Below, in pieces: positions 12,589 to 29,734 of a DNA stretch of 64,000 nt (position 1 is the first letter of the stretch; each line of letters starts with the position of its first letter). Under the pieces are notes generated by a model. It was given only the letters and a program-made list of their open reading frames with translations, was not told the DNA's origin and ran no database searches. Both the position numbers and the translations under genes were made by a program. This stretch comes from Motacilla alba alba (lineage: Eukaryota > Chordata > Aves > Passeriformes > Motacillidae): NCBI RefSeq assembly GCF_015832195.1, contig NC_052017.1, positions 49,429,652 through 49,493,651 on the forward strand. Reading direction: 5' to 3'.

Positions 12589-14954
12589 CTTGAACACAAC
12601 AGGAAAAGGAGGATGAAAAGAAAAAAAGGTAAATTAAATGTGCCAACACTTTTTGGTTGAAACATATTACTGTGACTTGATCAGGTTAATCGGTGCACGG
12701 TTCTACTGCTGTGCTATTTAAGTGCAATATTTAGGTCAAGAGCCTCACTATTTTCCTATGAGAATGAAAAGAACAATCTCCATTTTATTGGTGGGTGCTT
12801 GGATTCACAAAGCAAAGGAAATATTTCCTTTGGGGCGCACAGAAAGCCTATGCCTATATCTCATATCAATACTACAGACAAGAATAATTATGATTCAAAT
12901 TTATTCTTGTTGAAATTTTGAGGTAGATAATGCTTTGAAGAAGAAGATACAAAGAAGAGTGGCTTAAAGGACACAGTAAACAAACAACAGCCAAGGAAAA
13001 GGAAAACCAGCATTTCTAACCACCAAAAATGAGTGGATTTGGAAGGGCCACCCAAAAGAATGATGACAATTCCAGCCCCTAAAAGGACTGGACACAATGC
13101 TTGCAAGTTATCCACTACTAGCACAATCCTTCATGAGAACTCCACAACAATGATAAATATGATATCTCTTTATGGGAGATAAAATTAACTAGGGAGTTTG
13201 ATTCAGCTGGGAACAAGAGGCAAGAGATACCTGATCTTTAGATCTCAGGAGGTGCTATAGTTTTCAAATCAATCTGAGACAAGATATGGCGTCCCAACAC
13301 TCCGGACATAAAATTTACCTGCTTTTGACAGAATTTATATTTTCAGCTGAAAAAGCACTAGTAGTGCTTCCCATAATAATGCAGTCTTGCCTCTTCCTCA
13401 ATATTAAAATCATAATTTCAGGCTGATGTTCTTGCAGCAATGTTGACTTTGATAACCTCCTACAGGAATTACTGCACAATTGGCCACCACTGGTATTGTC
13501 TACTCCACTGGGGATCACTTGACTGAGTTCCTCTGGCACTCATTTATTTAGAGACATCGTGGTATTGGATCAGCTGTGCTGCCTGGGATAAGATTGTGAA
13601 AGGAAATTTTTAAATGATATGTGAACCTGATTAAGGAGGTGTGTCTATGAACATTTTGTAGGATATTAAATAATGATTAAAAATCTTATAATCAAAACAT
13701 GAGTACTGTATTCAAAGAAGGGCTGTAAGAATAGCTTAAGGCCACAAACAATCTTTTAAAAAAGTCTTTAATTGTCTACTACCTTTCTACATAAGGCAAA
13801 GTCTCCACAGGTTTGTGCAAAATTGCCCATCTAAACAAGAAATTTATTTTTATTTCATTTCAGCATTTTGAGTCTTCACACAATTCTAAGCAAAGGCTTT
13901 ATCCCAAAACACATGTTGGAAGATGCTCATTTTCGAAGCTTTACACAGACAGAAAGCAAGTCGGGAACGAGCCTGCAGAATTCATTCAGAGTAGCTGAGC
14001 AGAGAATAGATAAGAGGATAGGTAAAATTATAAAATTATATTGATGATTCTTTCCAGAATTTTGCTAAATCTAATGCTGGAAAAGCTTTATATTTTCTTG
14101 CTGTCAAATAAAAATTCTCCCAAACTCAAAATATCACAGTTCCTGTTGCTAAATGGACATATAAAACACAGAGCCAAGCTGTGGTCCTGAAGTGCTATAA
14201 ATAATTTGATCATTCTGATGGATTTATAAACTGCAATTTTATAGGGGAAAAGTTAAATCTCCCCGAAAAAGTTATGGGAGAGGCAATTTCATTTAACAAC
14301 TATATTTTGCAGTAGTCTCAACTTTAGTGCTCCTGGATTAAAAGTGAAAGGCTCTGTCATGAAAAAACTTCCCCAACTCATGATGCCCTCTGCCTCTAAC
14401 AGTGGTGTAAGAAACAAGCGCTAGCATGCAAAAAATCTAAAGTAGCTCCAGGTATTTGCAAGATGGGCCTAAAAATATCCCTGTGACCACTAATTAATTC
14501 TTCAGCCCCTGTTTCTGGTTGACACAAGCTGCTTCTGGGGCAGATGCCCTATCAATTACGCTGGCAGAGCTGACGGCCTTGCCGGGTCCTGCCGCTGCCA
14601 CTGCTGGTGGGGACTGCAGCCCCCGTGGAGGATCCACACATGCAGACTGCACACTGATGCACAATTACATTTGCCTCCAGCCTGTTTACTGCTTGTCACG
14701 CCTTTCATTTTAGAAGTAATCTTTAGAATTGCCTAGCGCTATGCTTGCCCAGGGTCTCACGCTCTGGGGATACTGGGACCTTCAGTCCTGACCTCAGCAC
14801 TGCTCTGGGGCTGAAGTGGAAAGCGTGTGAAGCATTTTTTCCAGAGCTGTAAATGTTATAAATTGCTATGTTAAATGTTCATTACTACAAAGAAAGCTTT
14901 AAGTAAATGGTGCTCTCTGAAATGATATTCAGATTATTCTGCAGTTTTGTGAGG

Positions 14955-15009
14955 TGAATTTGATCATCCTTGTGGGTCCCTTCCAACTCTCAATACTCTG
15001 TTCTGTGAC
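14955..15009 (+). repeat. CR1 LINE 3' tail fragment
   Basis: The string gatcatccttgtgggtccc followed by ttccaactct and a ttctgtgac ending is the characteristic extreme 3' end of avian CR1 elements. Only about 55 bp remain, so subfamily cannot be assigned. Confidence 0.75.
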
Positions 15010-15478
15010 TTTTTATTCCAAAAGGGTTTAATGATGGAGCAAAGAATGTTCTGTATGTTTAACTTGATTTGTGTTGAGAAAATAATTTTCAATGTAGCTT
15101 TATTATTATAGGCATACAGGGTATTGCAATAAACCTTGAAATTCTCCTCACATGTACATCACCTCTTTTAAAAGGGAGGATAAGAGGAAGGTTCACTTTG
15201 GCTTTGTGAGTGTATTGGGCCTTCAATAAGAATATATTGAATTCTCTCAAGTTCCAGCTCATCAAAGTGGTTGATGCACATGATTATGCACTTTACTGAA
15301 AGAAGCTGAAATCCTTGCAGCAGGACTGCAAAGTGCTCAGCAACTCACAGGAGCAGGTTGCTTAAACTATTAGGACATACCAAAAAAAGCTAAAACATAA
15401 TTTTCCCTATCTTGAATGCAGGTATATGATGACTTGGAAATGCCAAGGGGTGACTAATGTAAAAGCTACCTACTTTTT

Positions 15479-15518
15479 AGGTCACAAGTGGTGACCTTGA
15501 GGTTTACACTTGAGGTCA
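15479..15518 (+). promoter_or_regulatory. Cluster of three AGGTCA-type half-sites (tentative)
   Basis: AGGTCA at 15479-15484 faces TGACCT at 15492-15497 with seven bases between. A second AGGTCA lies at 15513-15518 inside the imperfect palindrome acacttg...caagtgt. Nuclear receptors bind such hexamers, but a seven-base inverted spacing is not a classical dimer site. Functional status is unknown. Confidence 0.3.
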
Positions 15519-18500
15519 CAAGTGTAGCATCTTCCTGAAGTTGTCTCAGAAGGCGTATAAAAGTCCTTCATCCAGAAAACCATTCAAGCCCCCTCAATAA
15601 AGAGGGTCAAATGCAGCCCAAACCCTGCTGCTGAAATGTGAGGGAAGTTTCCATGCACAACTCTCTTTTCTTCTCTAATATTTGAAATGCTATCTGAACA
15701 GATGACTCTTGGGACACCAGGCATAAAGCATAGTAAAGATTGCTCTGCAAACCGCCTTACAAGGCAGAGGCCTTAGGGAAATGAATGTGGTGGTAACAGA
15801 TCTGTTTTCTTCAGAAAATAATAACTATTTTTACACCAACATACAGTGCAGTCACTCTCTGTTGACAGACTTCTCAAATATAAACACTTTGGGCTGGCTT
15901 TGTAGAGGAACCCAGAACAGGAATTGTGGATCATTAGAAACAATTTTATCAAGCAAGGTGCATGTCCCCACTGTGAATTGCACATATGTTACAAAATTTT
16001 CCAGCTTCAATTTGGAAATGTGATCCAAAATTTCCACAAAAAATATGCATGTACCCAGAACTGACCAAGTTATTTTGAAGGTCATGATTCTTTGGTCATC
16101 ACCACAGTCTCCCTCTCCCCACTCAGCTACTTTTATTTTTGTACCCTCTTATTCTGTCTGGGATCAGGAGTATAGAAAGACTGGAGGAAAAAGCCAAATA
16201 GCAACAAAAATCCCCATTTCTCCTACAAAACTTGCAAAGTCTCATTACTTTTCTGGGCTGGTGATGTAGACCTAAGAAAATGTAAGTAGAACTCTGATTC
16301 TCCTCTACTGCTTTTTACATCAGCGAAATGTCAATGTTAGTTCTCTTAGGTAGTGATAATGATCCTGTGAGCCATACAGACATGTAGAGAACTTGTCTTT
16401 TTTCTCCATAACCTTTTTCTCACCTCTGAAAAATCCTGCCAGCATGGCATAGGTATGGTTGAACACTTCAGCAAAGTTTTCTATCTGGGTGCATATATTT
16501 AAGAGATAAAAAGCTCAGCAGTCTTTACAGCAATTGTGTTTGCTCCATGCTGACAGTTGGGATGGAAATGTTAATAGGAACTGTCATGAATCAAGTACCA
16601 GATACTACTCCTAATAAATAAAGAAGCTGCAGATCTGTGGAGCTACCAAAAAAAAAAAACCCAAACCAAAATCCCAACCCCCTCAATTTAAACAAAGGAC
16701 CATTTCAAGGGTGTCATTGTAAGTGGAATCTCCCTTCTTTAGTAGGACAGCTCTTATTGACTCAAGCTGCCATAGTTTTCCAAGTAAACTGGATCAGATT
16801 TTTGTCACCTTTTACCTGGAGACCAAGGAGGAAGTAGTGCTGGTTATTCACTTAATGGCCATAACAGGGCATGCCTGCCTTGCAGAAGGTTGAGACAAAA
16901 TCCTGGCAATTACAAAGCCTGGCAAGGACATGAGAAATGGAGAAGGAAAAGACTCTTTCCTCTTTTTTTAATAAAGCTGACTTCTTACAGCTGTCAGCAT
17001 GTCCCATCTGCTGTTCCTAAATGCCTCTTTGGCCCTGCTTAGATTCAGTAAGTTAAAATTATTACCCTGTGATGCTGCTTGCCAGTGCTCAATGCTGTGT
17101 TTTTCCTGCATGGAGTTCTGGGTGTGAAAAGCAGCTTTTTCAAGACCCTAAGCAAGGACAGTCCCTGGAGACGTTCTAACACTTGGTGCATTTACAAAGA
17201 TTCTTCAGACAAGGTAGATGGTTGAATAAACTCTCTTTCTTTTTGCATGATTTTCTTCCTTTTTTTGATTTTACGTGTAGTTATGAATATTGAGTATAGA
17301 TTAACCAGAGCTCGCTTGTTCATCTTATGGTAAAAATTGTGCTTGGGAGCACCTAAAATTGTTACTACTTCCACACTGTGGTCTGAAAGAGTAAGAATTG
17401 TTTGCTGAGATACCTTCTGGCCATAGGGCATCAGTAAAGGGTCAGAATCTCACAGCTGCTGATCTGGGAGAGAATTTGAGGGCCCTGAAGGTGATAATGC
17501 TTACCATTCATCTGGTTAGCTTACTCAACATTTTATTCTACCTCCAGACACGTTTAGTGTGCAATATCAGGAAGTGGGGATTTAAAGCTATTGCTCTGCA
17601 TCCTTCATTTTCTGGCTGCTCTTACCCTAGTAATCTGTGATGCTTGTTGGAACTTTCCACCAAAGTATAGCAATTGTTTGGGGACATTATAAGAATAAAA
17701 AGCTAGTGAGGACTTGCTTCTTCTATATGAATGTATCAGTATTCAGTATAAAAAAGGCTTTCTTGAACTATCAGAATGAGGGGATATACAAAATAATGTG
17801 CACCAGCGAAACTATGGGGTGTGATCATAAATCAATGCAAAGATTCCCACTACCTAAAGTAGAACAGGATGAGTGCCACAGGAGATGGGGTTTAACCACC
17901 TGATTCATGATACTTTCAAGGCTCCCTAGTTGATGCCAACAGGTAGATTCTGCCAGGAAGCAGTTTAATATGCTTAAACAAGGCTGAGCTCTCAATCTAC
18001 TTTTGTACTAGCCTTGCAAAGCCGGGTTTATTCAACCTTTCTACACCTGGACAGAAGTGTGCATGCCACAGAGAGCCTAAAAATGTCAGGAAAGTTGCAG
18101 TTCATTCTGTCGTGATTTGAAAGTATGATAAATCTTTGATCTGATGTCTGAGACAACTGACTCAGAGTAAGGGAGCGGCGACAGGTGCCATGTATTTTCT
18201 GTTGAATCTAAATAACAAGCCAGCTCAATTTCTAGTGGAAATATACATAGCAGTTGAAAAGAAAATACCTGAACACCAACTTTTTCCATGCTATCATCAA
18301 ATAAAATTGGATGGATGAAGAAAATGTGATGTCAAGTGTACAACAGACCAGATTTCATGATTTCCTGCCAGGAAGTCTATGGAGGTGCTCTTTAGGAACC
18401 TCAGAGATAAATTTGCATCCTTGCAAGAGCCATTTGAGAAATATCAGACTGTCATTTGCTGATTTCACAGTGTTCAGAGCAACAACCTCGATAGATGAGA

Positions 18501-21500
18501 CCTGGCTTCAATTCCTTCCTGTACTACAGGTATCCACTTCACAAATCTGAGCAGAGCCTTCCTGCCCTTCTTTGCTTTCTGCATTACCATAACAAGAACA
18601 TCTTCTCACACCACACAGCTATTGTAAGCATAAATGCCCTATCATCTTGTGAGGGGCCAAAACTATTTAAGCAGCATGCAGATGTATAAATATTGCACAT
18701 GGGTGCCTGGTGTCTCTCATCTGCCTCTGCACGGGCATGCAGCAGCCAGCAATGTTGCTGAGGCTGCTCTACTTTCACAAAACATCTGCATTCAGTGAGC
18801 AATGACACTAAAGCAGGCCTATTTTAGTTGTCTGACCAAGAAAGTTCATCGCATTTTCTGAGCCAGGACTAAGTAGTTTTCTTTTTAACTCATTCCCCTG
18901 ACTTATTTGTTTTCTGTGTATAAAATAAGGAATTTGTGTTTATTATAAGTAGTTTATTATGGATGATAAGTGAGCTAGCAATAATATAGTCAGGTTGATA
19001 TCTCTTCAAATATGTAAATACCATTGGGAAGGTTTGTTTTTCTTTAAGAAGAAAAACATTTTTTTTTTTCCAATAAAAGAATTGTTGCGCTGAAGTGCAA
19101 CTTTCAAAGCACTAGAGCATAACTGTGAATGTTTAATAAGGCAATATTGACAGGATTGAATAATGGAAAAGTTTTAGAAAGCATATCTATTTTTTGTGAG
19201 TATGTATATTTACCCAAAAGAGGCTAAAACCTGAGTCCTGAAATATGATCTGCCAGTAAAGAAGCCTGACTGCAGCATTCAGACTTACCAGAGTGGGAGC
19301 TTAACATTAACAACCTGAGGAAAAATTCTGTAACTTTCAGCTAACAGATCACAATCATGTTGAAAACATCAGAATATTTTGGGGTCTGGGAGGGAATATT
19401 GCCTTGATTTTCTGGGTTCTGTGATTCTGAACTATGAAAATGAAGAAGTTGGTTACCTTAAAACACTCTAACAATCACCTTACCATTGCTTTCAGCAAAA
19501 CAATGCAACGTTTTTGCCAAATAAAGGGAATTGAATGAGTCTAACCAGGGCAGAATTTGGAGTTGATCAAATATCAGTCTGAGAGTCTGGAAGGGTCAGA
19601 GCTGCTGCCTCCTGATATGCCTTGCATCCACTCAGCCCAGTAAAAAGCTGTTTTTTCTCTTTGAGACATAGACGGGAGCAGGAAAAGAAGGAAATCTGAC
19701 TGTGACAATACTCCTTGTAAGTGCTTTCAGGGGTCATACAAATATAAAAACAAACATGAAAGAGCTCATTTTGGGCATTGTCTTAAGGATTGCAAGAATT
19801 CACCCTGAGAATCTGAGTTTTACTCCAAAGGAGAAAAGAAAAAAGAGTGAAGCACCTCCTTGCTGTTTGTTAATGCAAATTCAGTAACTGCAGAGAAACT
19901 GGAAAGCTTTGAATTTACCCTGCCAGCATACCTGAAGGCACATGAGTCATAGCACCAGCTATTTAATTTTTTAAAAAAATTTTTCTTTTTGGTCTCACTC
20001 CTGGTGGGTGTAATTTCTTCTCCTACTGTTGTTCCACTGCATTTCAATACCAAAGGAGGAATGCTTTCTCCCTGGGGTATGTCCCACATCAGAATGCTGC
20101 CACGTGCCCTGCATTTGACCTTTGCTTTTTATTTTTATTTTTTGTTTTTAGAGGAACAAAAATTAATTGTTTTCTCAGAAATGCTTTTATGATGATAGGA
20201 CAGCTGTGGGAGAAAACAAAAAGAGAATTTATGCTTAAATAAAGGACAGGGAAAGGTCAGAAAGCAATCTGCAGGATGGCAGAAACACTTCAGCTATTCC
20301 TCAGAGAAATTTCTCTGATCAGTGAAAGAAGTAAAACCAATTGCATATGCCTCAAATACGAAACAAAAATACAGTTAAAATAGATGTCAGACTGAATTTT
20401 CATACTTCTTTTTGTCCTTGTGAAAAACCAGTGTAATTTCCTGACCACTACAACAACATTCACATTGTGGAGGGCTGCTAATAAGGCCGGAGGCAATGCA
20501 ATTTCTTGTCAGGCATTAGTCAGAGGCTCTCAGGACAGATTTCATCAGAGAAAGAATCCATAACATGTGAGGCCTGCTTTTATTGTGAAGTATGTTTATT
20601 ACTCATGAACCATTGTATGGTGTTTTCCTTATAGAAATGTTTTTTTTTCTTTGATTTTCTCTGCTAGCACTTTCAGTATGTAACCAACCCCAAGAAGTTC
20701 ACTGCAGCTAAGTGATTTCAATATCAAAATGAAGCCTTTGGATAAAGAAAGTTTCCTGTGGCAAAAGAAAATCAATGGGAAGAGAAGTCTGTAAGGATTG
20801 CATTGTGCCACCTTTCACTCCAGCTGAGTGGCATATTTTTCTGGTAGTATCTCATATTGGTTTGAATGGGATGTCAGGCACTACTGATTATCAAATCAAC
20901 TGATCTATTTGGCCTGGAATATTTACTGAGACGAGTGAAATAATGAAATCTAGTCCTAGCCTACCCTGCAAAGCACTAACCATGTTATTTTCTGGCAGCC
21001 AATGGGAATTCCTAGTGAAGGTGACACAGGAAAATATTCCTGCTTGCCTCGTATTAGACTTACCCAGCCTTACAGCAACAACAAACAGCATATTGTGGTA
21101 CAGGTTATAAAAGTGACAGAGCAGTATTCAATTCTGTCATTATAAAGAAAAAAATACATTGAAAACAGATCATACACTATTTGAAAACATGTTCATAGAT
21201 GTTTCAGTGCTTTTACAGAGGAGAAAGTGTCAAAGAGCTAATGAAAAAATAGATTGGAATATAAGAATTACAATCTCTTCATCAAAATCAATTAAAATGT
21301 AATTTAGGCATAATTTTATTTTACAGGAAAAATAATTTCAGAAACCTCACAAATTTTTATGAATTTTTAAAATATTTTTTTACACTAAAACATACTTGGC
21401 TGTTTTGCTATTTGTTATGTATGCTTGCCCCTTGTTTCTAGAAAATACATTCATTCTTGTCTAATAAGCCAAGAGGACACTGTACAAGATTCTAGGAGCT

Positions 21501-21780
21501 GCTATTAGAATGGAAATGTAGGACTACCTTCTTTCACAAGTCTAGGAAGCTTGACAACATCCACAAGTTGTTCCAGTGCTTTACTTGATTGATTTAAAAG
21601 GCTTAATGCAAGTTAAATTGACAATGTAAATGTAATGGGCTGTAAATGATTTCTTCCAAAGACCTCATTATCAGTATTGTTTGTTACAGAGATTTTACAA
21701 TTATTTCTATCATAGGATGCCCCAGTCTGTCTTGTGTAATTTATCCTCTAGCTTTTCCCCCAGTATCCCATTGTTCTTTT

Positions 21781-21810
21781 TGTAGGAAAGAACACTGTAG
21801 GAAAGAACTC
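21781..21810 (+). repeat. 15 bp tandem duplication
   Basis: tgtaggaaagaacac is followed immediately by tgtaggaaagaactc. It is a simple intronic slippage duplication. Confidence 0.9.
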
Positions 21811-22455
21811 ACCCACACTAAATCACACTTGGGGATATTCTAGGTGAGTACAGCAGTCTTCAACACTAATAGATAGGAAACTGGCAATTTAAACCTTGTA
21901 CATAAGATCTAAAGGATTTAGAGAGCCCTTTTTAGCCCAGAACAAATTTGATATTGAAAGCAGAGATCTGATGTCATGTTTAAGTGGCACAACACCTTAT
22001 GGCACAGACATCCCTGCTCTAACAAGAGTACTTTTGCATGAGCACCAGCTCACAGCAAGTTTCATTGCATGCCCAAATTATCCCTGTCAGAAATCCAGGC
22101 CCTTAGCTGTACTGGGACACTGATAAGGAGAAGAGTATAACATATATAAAACACTACTGTCATTGGTATGGATGTGCTTAGAGGCCAGCCAAAACCAGGG
22201 CTTGCCTTTGCTAGGTGCTCAAATATTCCCAATTATTATTATATTATTGGTATGTTTTTTATTCTGCTCGCTCTACATCCAGGAAAAATTAAACACTTTA
22301 GCTTAGAGCTAGTTTTGGTGGAAGTCTGGGGCTTATCTATCCATAAGAGGAACATACCCCTCACAAATAAAAGTCAATGTGAGTTCTGGCAATATAGAAA
22401 AAGCTATGAAGTGAATTCAGTGAATATGGCATGGCAGTAATTATCTTTTTTTTTT

Positions 22456-22482
22456 GTGTGTGTGTGTGTGTGTGTATGTGTG
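22456..22482 (+). repeat. (GT)n microsatellite
   Basis: About ten GT units followed by an interrupted atgtgtg end, directly after a ten-base T run. Confidence 0.95.
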
Positions 22483-24129
22483 AACGCATGATTTGTAAGA
22501 GATTGACCTAATTCCAGCCTGAACAGGTTTCCTCTACCATATAACTGCATTAGAGAACAGAAATTCTAAATATGCATTACCATTATTCATGACAAATCAT
22601 TTGCTAAATTAACTGAAATTACTGTATTCACATTCTGAGGAGCTGCTGTATGTACAGTCCTGAACTGAATGGACATGTTTTATAATTTGCTTTTGAAGCA
22701 GCACAGCATGGTGAAAGCTGATGAAATTCCTGCATGCAAGCACAGTGGAAGCCATCATCTAGAGAAGCAGCTGCTTCCCTTCTGCTGCACTAGAAATACA
22801 TCATATTTGTTGGAATTTAAAAAAACAATCACGCCAGAGATTCATCCATATCTGGTGATGTGAATATTTGGTGATATTAAAACAATCCTTTGCGTTTAGA
22901 AGAGGATGGTCCAGTATGTGAGCAACATCAGCAAGGGACAAAGCTTTGCTGTGAGAGAATGAAATGAAAGTGAACATACATGGATATAAATGAAAGCGGC
23001 TGAAGTGTGTGGGGAGGAAATGCAGTCCACAACACAACATCAGGTAAAAAGACTGCCTATTTCTGTTATAAACTTTATGCTTCCTATAAATGTGACTAAA
23101 AGAAGGCAAGGTATGGACATTTGCAAAATAATTCTCAGATTTTGACTTGGAAAAAAACCCTGAGATGTTAAGAAAGAGTTGAATACCAGGACATCAAAGG
23201 CCAGGTGCTGTGCCCTACTGCCAAATTAGCTTCATGAGGGGACTCTGGAGCCTGGTGACCTAGACTGCCAGCAGGATTCTTGGTTCAGAGAGGAATGTAA
23301 AAGCAGAGGAGCACTTTATGAGGCTACAGGTTTCTTTAACATCAGGGATACTGATGAGAAGAGCCTTCACACTTTTATCTGAAACTTCGAGAAAGCTTTT
23401 AAAGTTACTAGGAAAAACAGTGGATTGGACAGTCAAACAAGAAAAAATAAATTAGTACTTTTCTTCTCAGTTTTTGTTGTTGGATCCTGCTTTTCCTTGC
23501 TCCTTGACTTTCTTTCTCATATAGACCTGTGCATCCACAGTTCATTGTTCTCTTATAATCATTGCTTTTGAAATTCCAGAACATATTTTAAGCATTTCCA
23601 AAGGACTGACATAAATGTGGGAGCTCTGTGCCTTCCCTTACCCCAGCAGGTTCAATCCCTGACCCAGTTTGAGGTACTAAAAGACTTGATCTACTTACAG
23701 ATGGATACAATTTTTAATCCAAATGCTGGCCTCCCAATATATGAGGTATTCAACCAAATGTCATACCTACATGTCTGACAGGTAGCTTTTGAATGACTAG
23801 GTAGCTTTTGTTTAAACCCACGTTTTACTTCTGAAGAAGTTACCATGACATTGTGCTAGTTGGAATTTGTGGTTCTACAGTTCAAGACTAAGGGAATACC
23901 CTCTGCCACACCTGCTACTACTACAGGCATTCCTGATGCATTTTGTTGTTGTGTTATTTGATTTAAACAGGTAACATGTAGTCCTCATAAGAGGTGTGGT
24001 TTTAAATAATCACATTTATATATACATATGGGTGTATAGTTTGAACTGCTAGCAAGAAGTATTAAATAGGATTTACTTGTTTATTCAATGAAGCTGAAGC
24101 ATTGATTCCATTGTGGCTATTTTTCCTCA

Positions 24130-26902
<2,773 letters not shown>

Positions 26903-27121
26903 CAACATAGAGCTGGCTGTACAATTCCAGCCGCGTGTGTCCTTCTGTTGGAGCTTTCCGGACCTCCAGGGGTAGCTGGTCCACCTGCAGGCTGGCCTGC
27001 TTGACGTTCCTCTCAGCATTGACCCGGTGCCATTGGTCATCGTTGAGCGGGTTGGGAGATCTCACCACGATTTCCACTGGCCCGTTTCCAACATCAAACG
27101 AGAAGGAGACCTCGGTAGCAG
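26903..27121 (-). CDS. CNTNAP2: CNTNAP2 internal exon, C-terminal part of laminin-G domain 3
   Basis: This 219 bp exon has 72 whole codons with a split codon at each end (phase 1-1). The protein reads [20 protein letters not shown], then [20 protein letters not shown], then [20 protein letters not shown] and [12 protein letters not shown]. This is the core of a laminin-G beta sandwich: the DVGNG turn, the DDQWHRV strand and the ASLQVD strand are family hallmarks. It is close to recalled human CNTNAP2 around residues 851-923. The acceptor is ttactatttcag before CT; the donor is GTTG then GTAAGGT. The trailing G combines with GT of the next exon to give Gly, restoring the usual YVGG...GFLG junction. 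Open frame continues on both sides into the introns, so a naive ORF call overshoots both exon ends. Confidence 0.96.
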
Positions 27122-29608
27122 CTGAAATAGTAAGCAGGACGTGTCCACAATGTGTTTGCAGTCTTATTTTGTAAACACGTTCACTTACAATTCCCAAAGA
27201 GTAAGGAGTCATATCAGACACAAATGTGCACTGCTACGTCATCTTTTCATCATCTATTAATCTTTCTGAATTTATAGGCACGTTCAGTTCCTTCTAACTT
27301 GAGTAGGAGTTTGACTTTTAGAAGAAGTCAAACTTCTTGACGTCATCAGCAGACCCTCAACCAATTGCATTAATCTTTGCACTCTGCAGCCTTTCAGGTT
27401 ACTTTTTAAAAAAAAAAATTAAGGAATAAGCATTTTGATAAAGAAATGGTTGAGAAGTCTAAAATTTGTTTTGATTTTTAGGGGCAAATTTATTCTTGCA
27501 ATGAACTAATAATGCTGTGGTGTTACATGGTTAAGATCCATGTGACATTTTATGGCTAAAAAATAAATGGATCTTTAGTAAGCCCTTCAGTGATCTGTTT
27601 ATAATGTATGATTAAAACAATGTTTAGAAATTTTATTAATTTCCTTTAAGCCCTACTAGTCATTCCTTCAGGTCATCCTAGGCAAATATATAATTGATAA
27701 CTATTACTGAATGTTGACTGTGATTGATAATATATAAATTATTTTAATAAAGTAGTATAATGATGACTTTCTTATTGAGATTTAGTTTATATATCTTTGT
27801 GCTGCAAGTTCTATTCTGGTGGTAGAAGATCAGATAAAAGGGTTAAAAGAGAATGGATTATCAATTACAGTATTCACAAATGAGGATAACAGATAGAAGT
27901 AAAGACAACCAAGAGTTCAATTTAATTTGGTTCTCCTACACACAAAAGCCAGATCTCCCTTTAATGCCCTTCAAAGATCTTGGGTACCCAATTAGGGTCT
28001 AAGTGTTCCAGTAGAGCTGTGGTTTCTGCTGAGGTTGAATTGATAATGCACCATTATAAAACTCATATTCAGCAAGGCCATTAAATTGGGGTAAAAGCAC
28101 CACTCTATGTTCATTATCACTAACAATGCTGATAAATGGTGCAAAATATTTTTGTACCTGACCTAATAGATTTTCACAAGGTTATATCAGATTGACTTGA
28201 CAGCATTTTTAAGAAAACAGAATGGATAGGAATAAAGTTTTCACAGAAAATGTGCTTTCAACCCAAATTTATTATGTAATTGATTGTTTTTCAAAACTTG
28301 CTACTTCTAAATGAAAAAAAAAAATTGAAAAGCTGTTGTTCTTTCTGTTCTCTGCTGAATAAAATAATTTAATTTGTGAAATAAACTGCCTTTTATAAGC
28401 CATGAATTTAGTCTGTTTGTCCTTTTGCACTTTACAAGACCCAAAATGTGTATAAGCCAAAGCTTGCTGTTACAGAAATAAAGATATTTAGTTTTAATTA
28501 TATTATGTTTTGTAACTTCAGTGGTTCTGCCAATAAACCCAGGCAAAGTAGGAATTAGAGTAAAGCCTCTCCAGTACTTAAATTCTATGTTGTGTTCAAG
28601 TCTATTTTCAAGTGTGTGTGTATAATTCTCCTTTAATTTTGCTTTGAAGAACTGCCTCAGATCTCTTCACTGTCAGGCTTGAATAGTTTGCCAAAAGCTG
28701 TCTGTCCACAGGACTGTAAAATAAGGACCTCTTAGCATACTTTTTCTCTTATTCTGAGGCAGCTGATGACATTGTCAATATTGCTACTGTGTACTTTGAC
28801 TATTATCTATGCAGAATTTTTGAAAACCGCCACAAGAATGCTTCTTTGTTTGCAAACATTTGGTCTTCTGGATAGAAGTATCCCTAAGTTTTTAAAGGAA
28901 AGTTATTCTTCTTTTTAAGGGGAAAGTGAAGAAAATTGGCAAATAAAGATATTTCAAGTAGAAGCTCTGTCCCTGCATAATCTAACTTTATGCATGGCTT
29001 TAAACTAAAATTTGTATCACAGCCTAAAAGATATGTAATTAAATTTGTACTTTTTGGAAAATATCAGTCCCTTTGAAATTAGTACCAATTGTATAAATTT
29101 ATATTATATTTTTATATTTATTCTTATAGTTAGGGAAAGAATAGCTTTCCAGCAATATCTTCTCATCATAGGCCATTTTCAGTGACTGTATCTGCTGAGA
29201 TGCTGAAAGTTAGAGAAGATAATACTGCATCTATGGACTCCCTGATCCTTCCTCAACCTACCCAAAAACATGATTCGCATACCAAAGGTGAGGAAACGTA
29301 TTTTCCAGACTGACAGACTGAAAAAAAACATGAAATATGTCAATGAAAAGAGCTTCACAGATGGGCAGAGGCTGCAAACAAGATGTCTCCCATACAAGTT
29401 ATGTTACTGGTTCTGACTCTTCATTCTTAGTTCCATTTTCAGTATATGGAATAAGTACTTTCCAACCAGGGACATCTCTAAGTAAGATGACAGGTCTTAA
29501 CAGAAATGGATGAATATCTGACCACAGGCACATTAGTCAGAAAATGAAGACAAAAGAAATTTCACACCTCCAAAAAATGAGACAGGCAGCCTGGTGACAA
29601 CTGACAGG

Positions 29609-29734
29609 CAGAAGGCTGAGGTACTCAATATTCTTTTTGTCTCAGTTATTACTGGTAATTGATCTTCCCACATCTCTTGAGACCCTCACTCTCAAGGCTG
29701 GGGGAATGAAGAGTTCAAGGTCAGGTTTGAGCAC
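29609..29734 (+). repeat. CR1 LINE internal fragment (5' of the RT core)
   Basis: The segment reads like the CR1 ORF2 region upstream of the reverse-transcriptase core: gcagaaggctgaggtactca, then a degenerate copy of the CTTTGCCTCAGTCTTCACTGG stretch, then cttcccacatctcttgag, ctgggggaatgaagag and ggtcaggtttgag. The copy is short, old and without an open frame. The same stretch is present in the copies at 34044-34772 (plus) and 34773-35180 (minus). Confidence 0.75.

Noticed and set aside
12209..12649. 146-residue minus-strand open frame starting [11 protein letters not shown], resembling a signal peptide
   Set aside because: The hydrophobic start is the translated pyrimidine tract of the intron before the acceptor at 12589-12590; the real exon starts at 12588.
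19380..19435. ttctgtgattctga string as a plus-strand CR1 tail
   Set aside because: The preceding bases do not match the CR1 3' end well enough.
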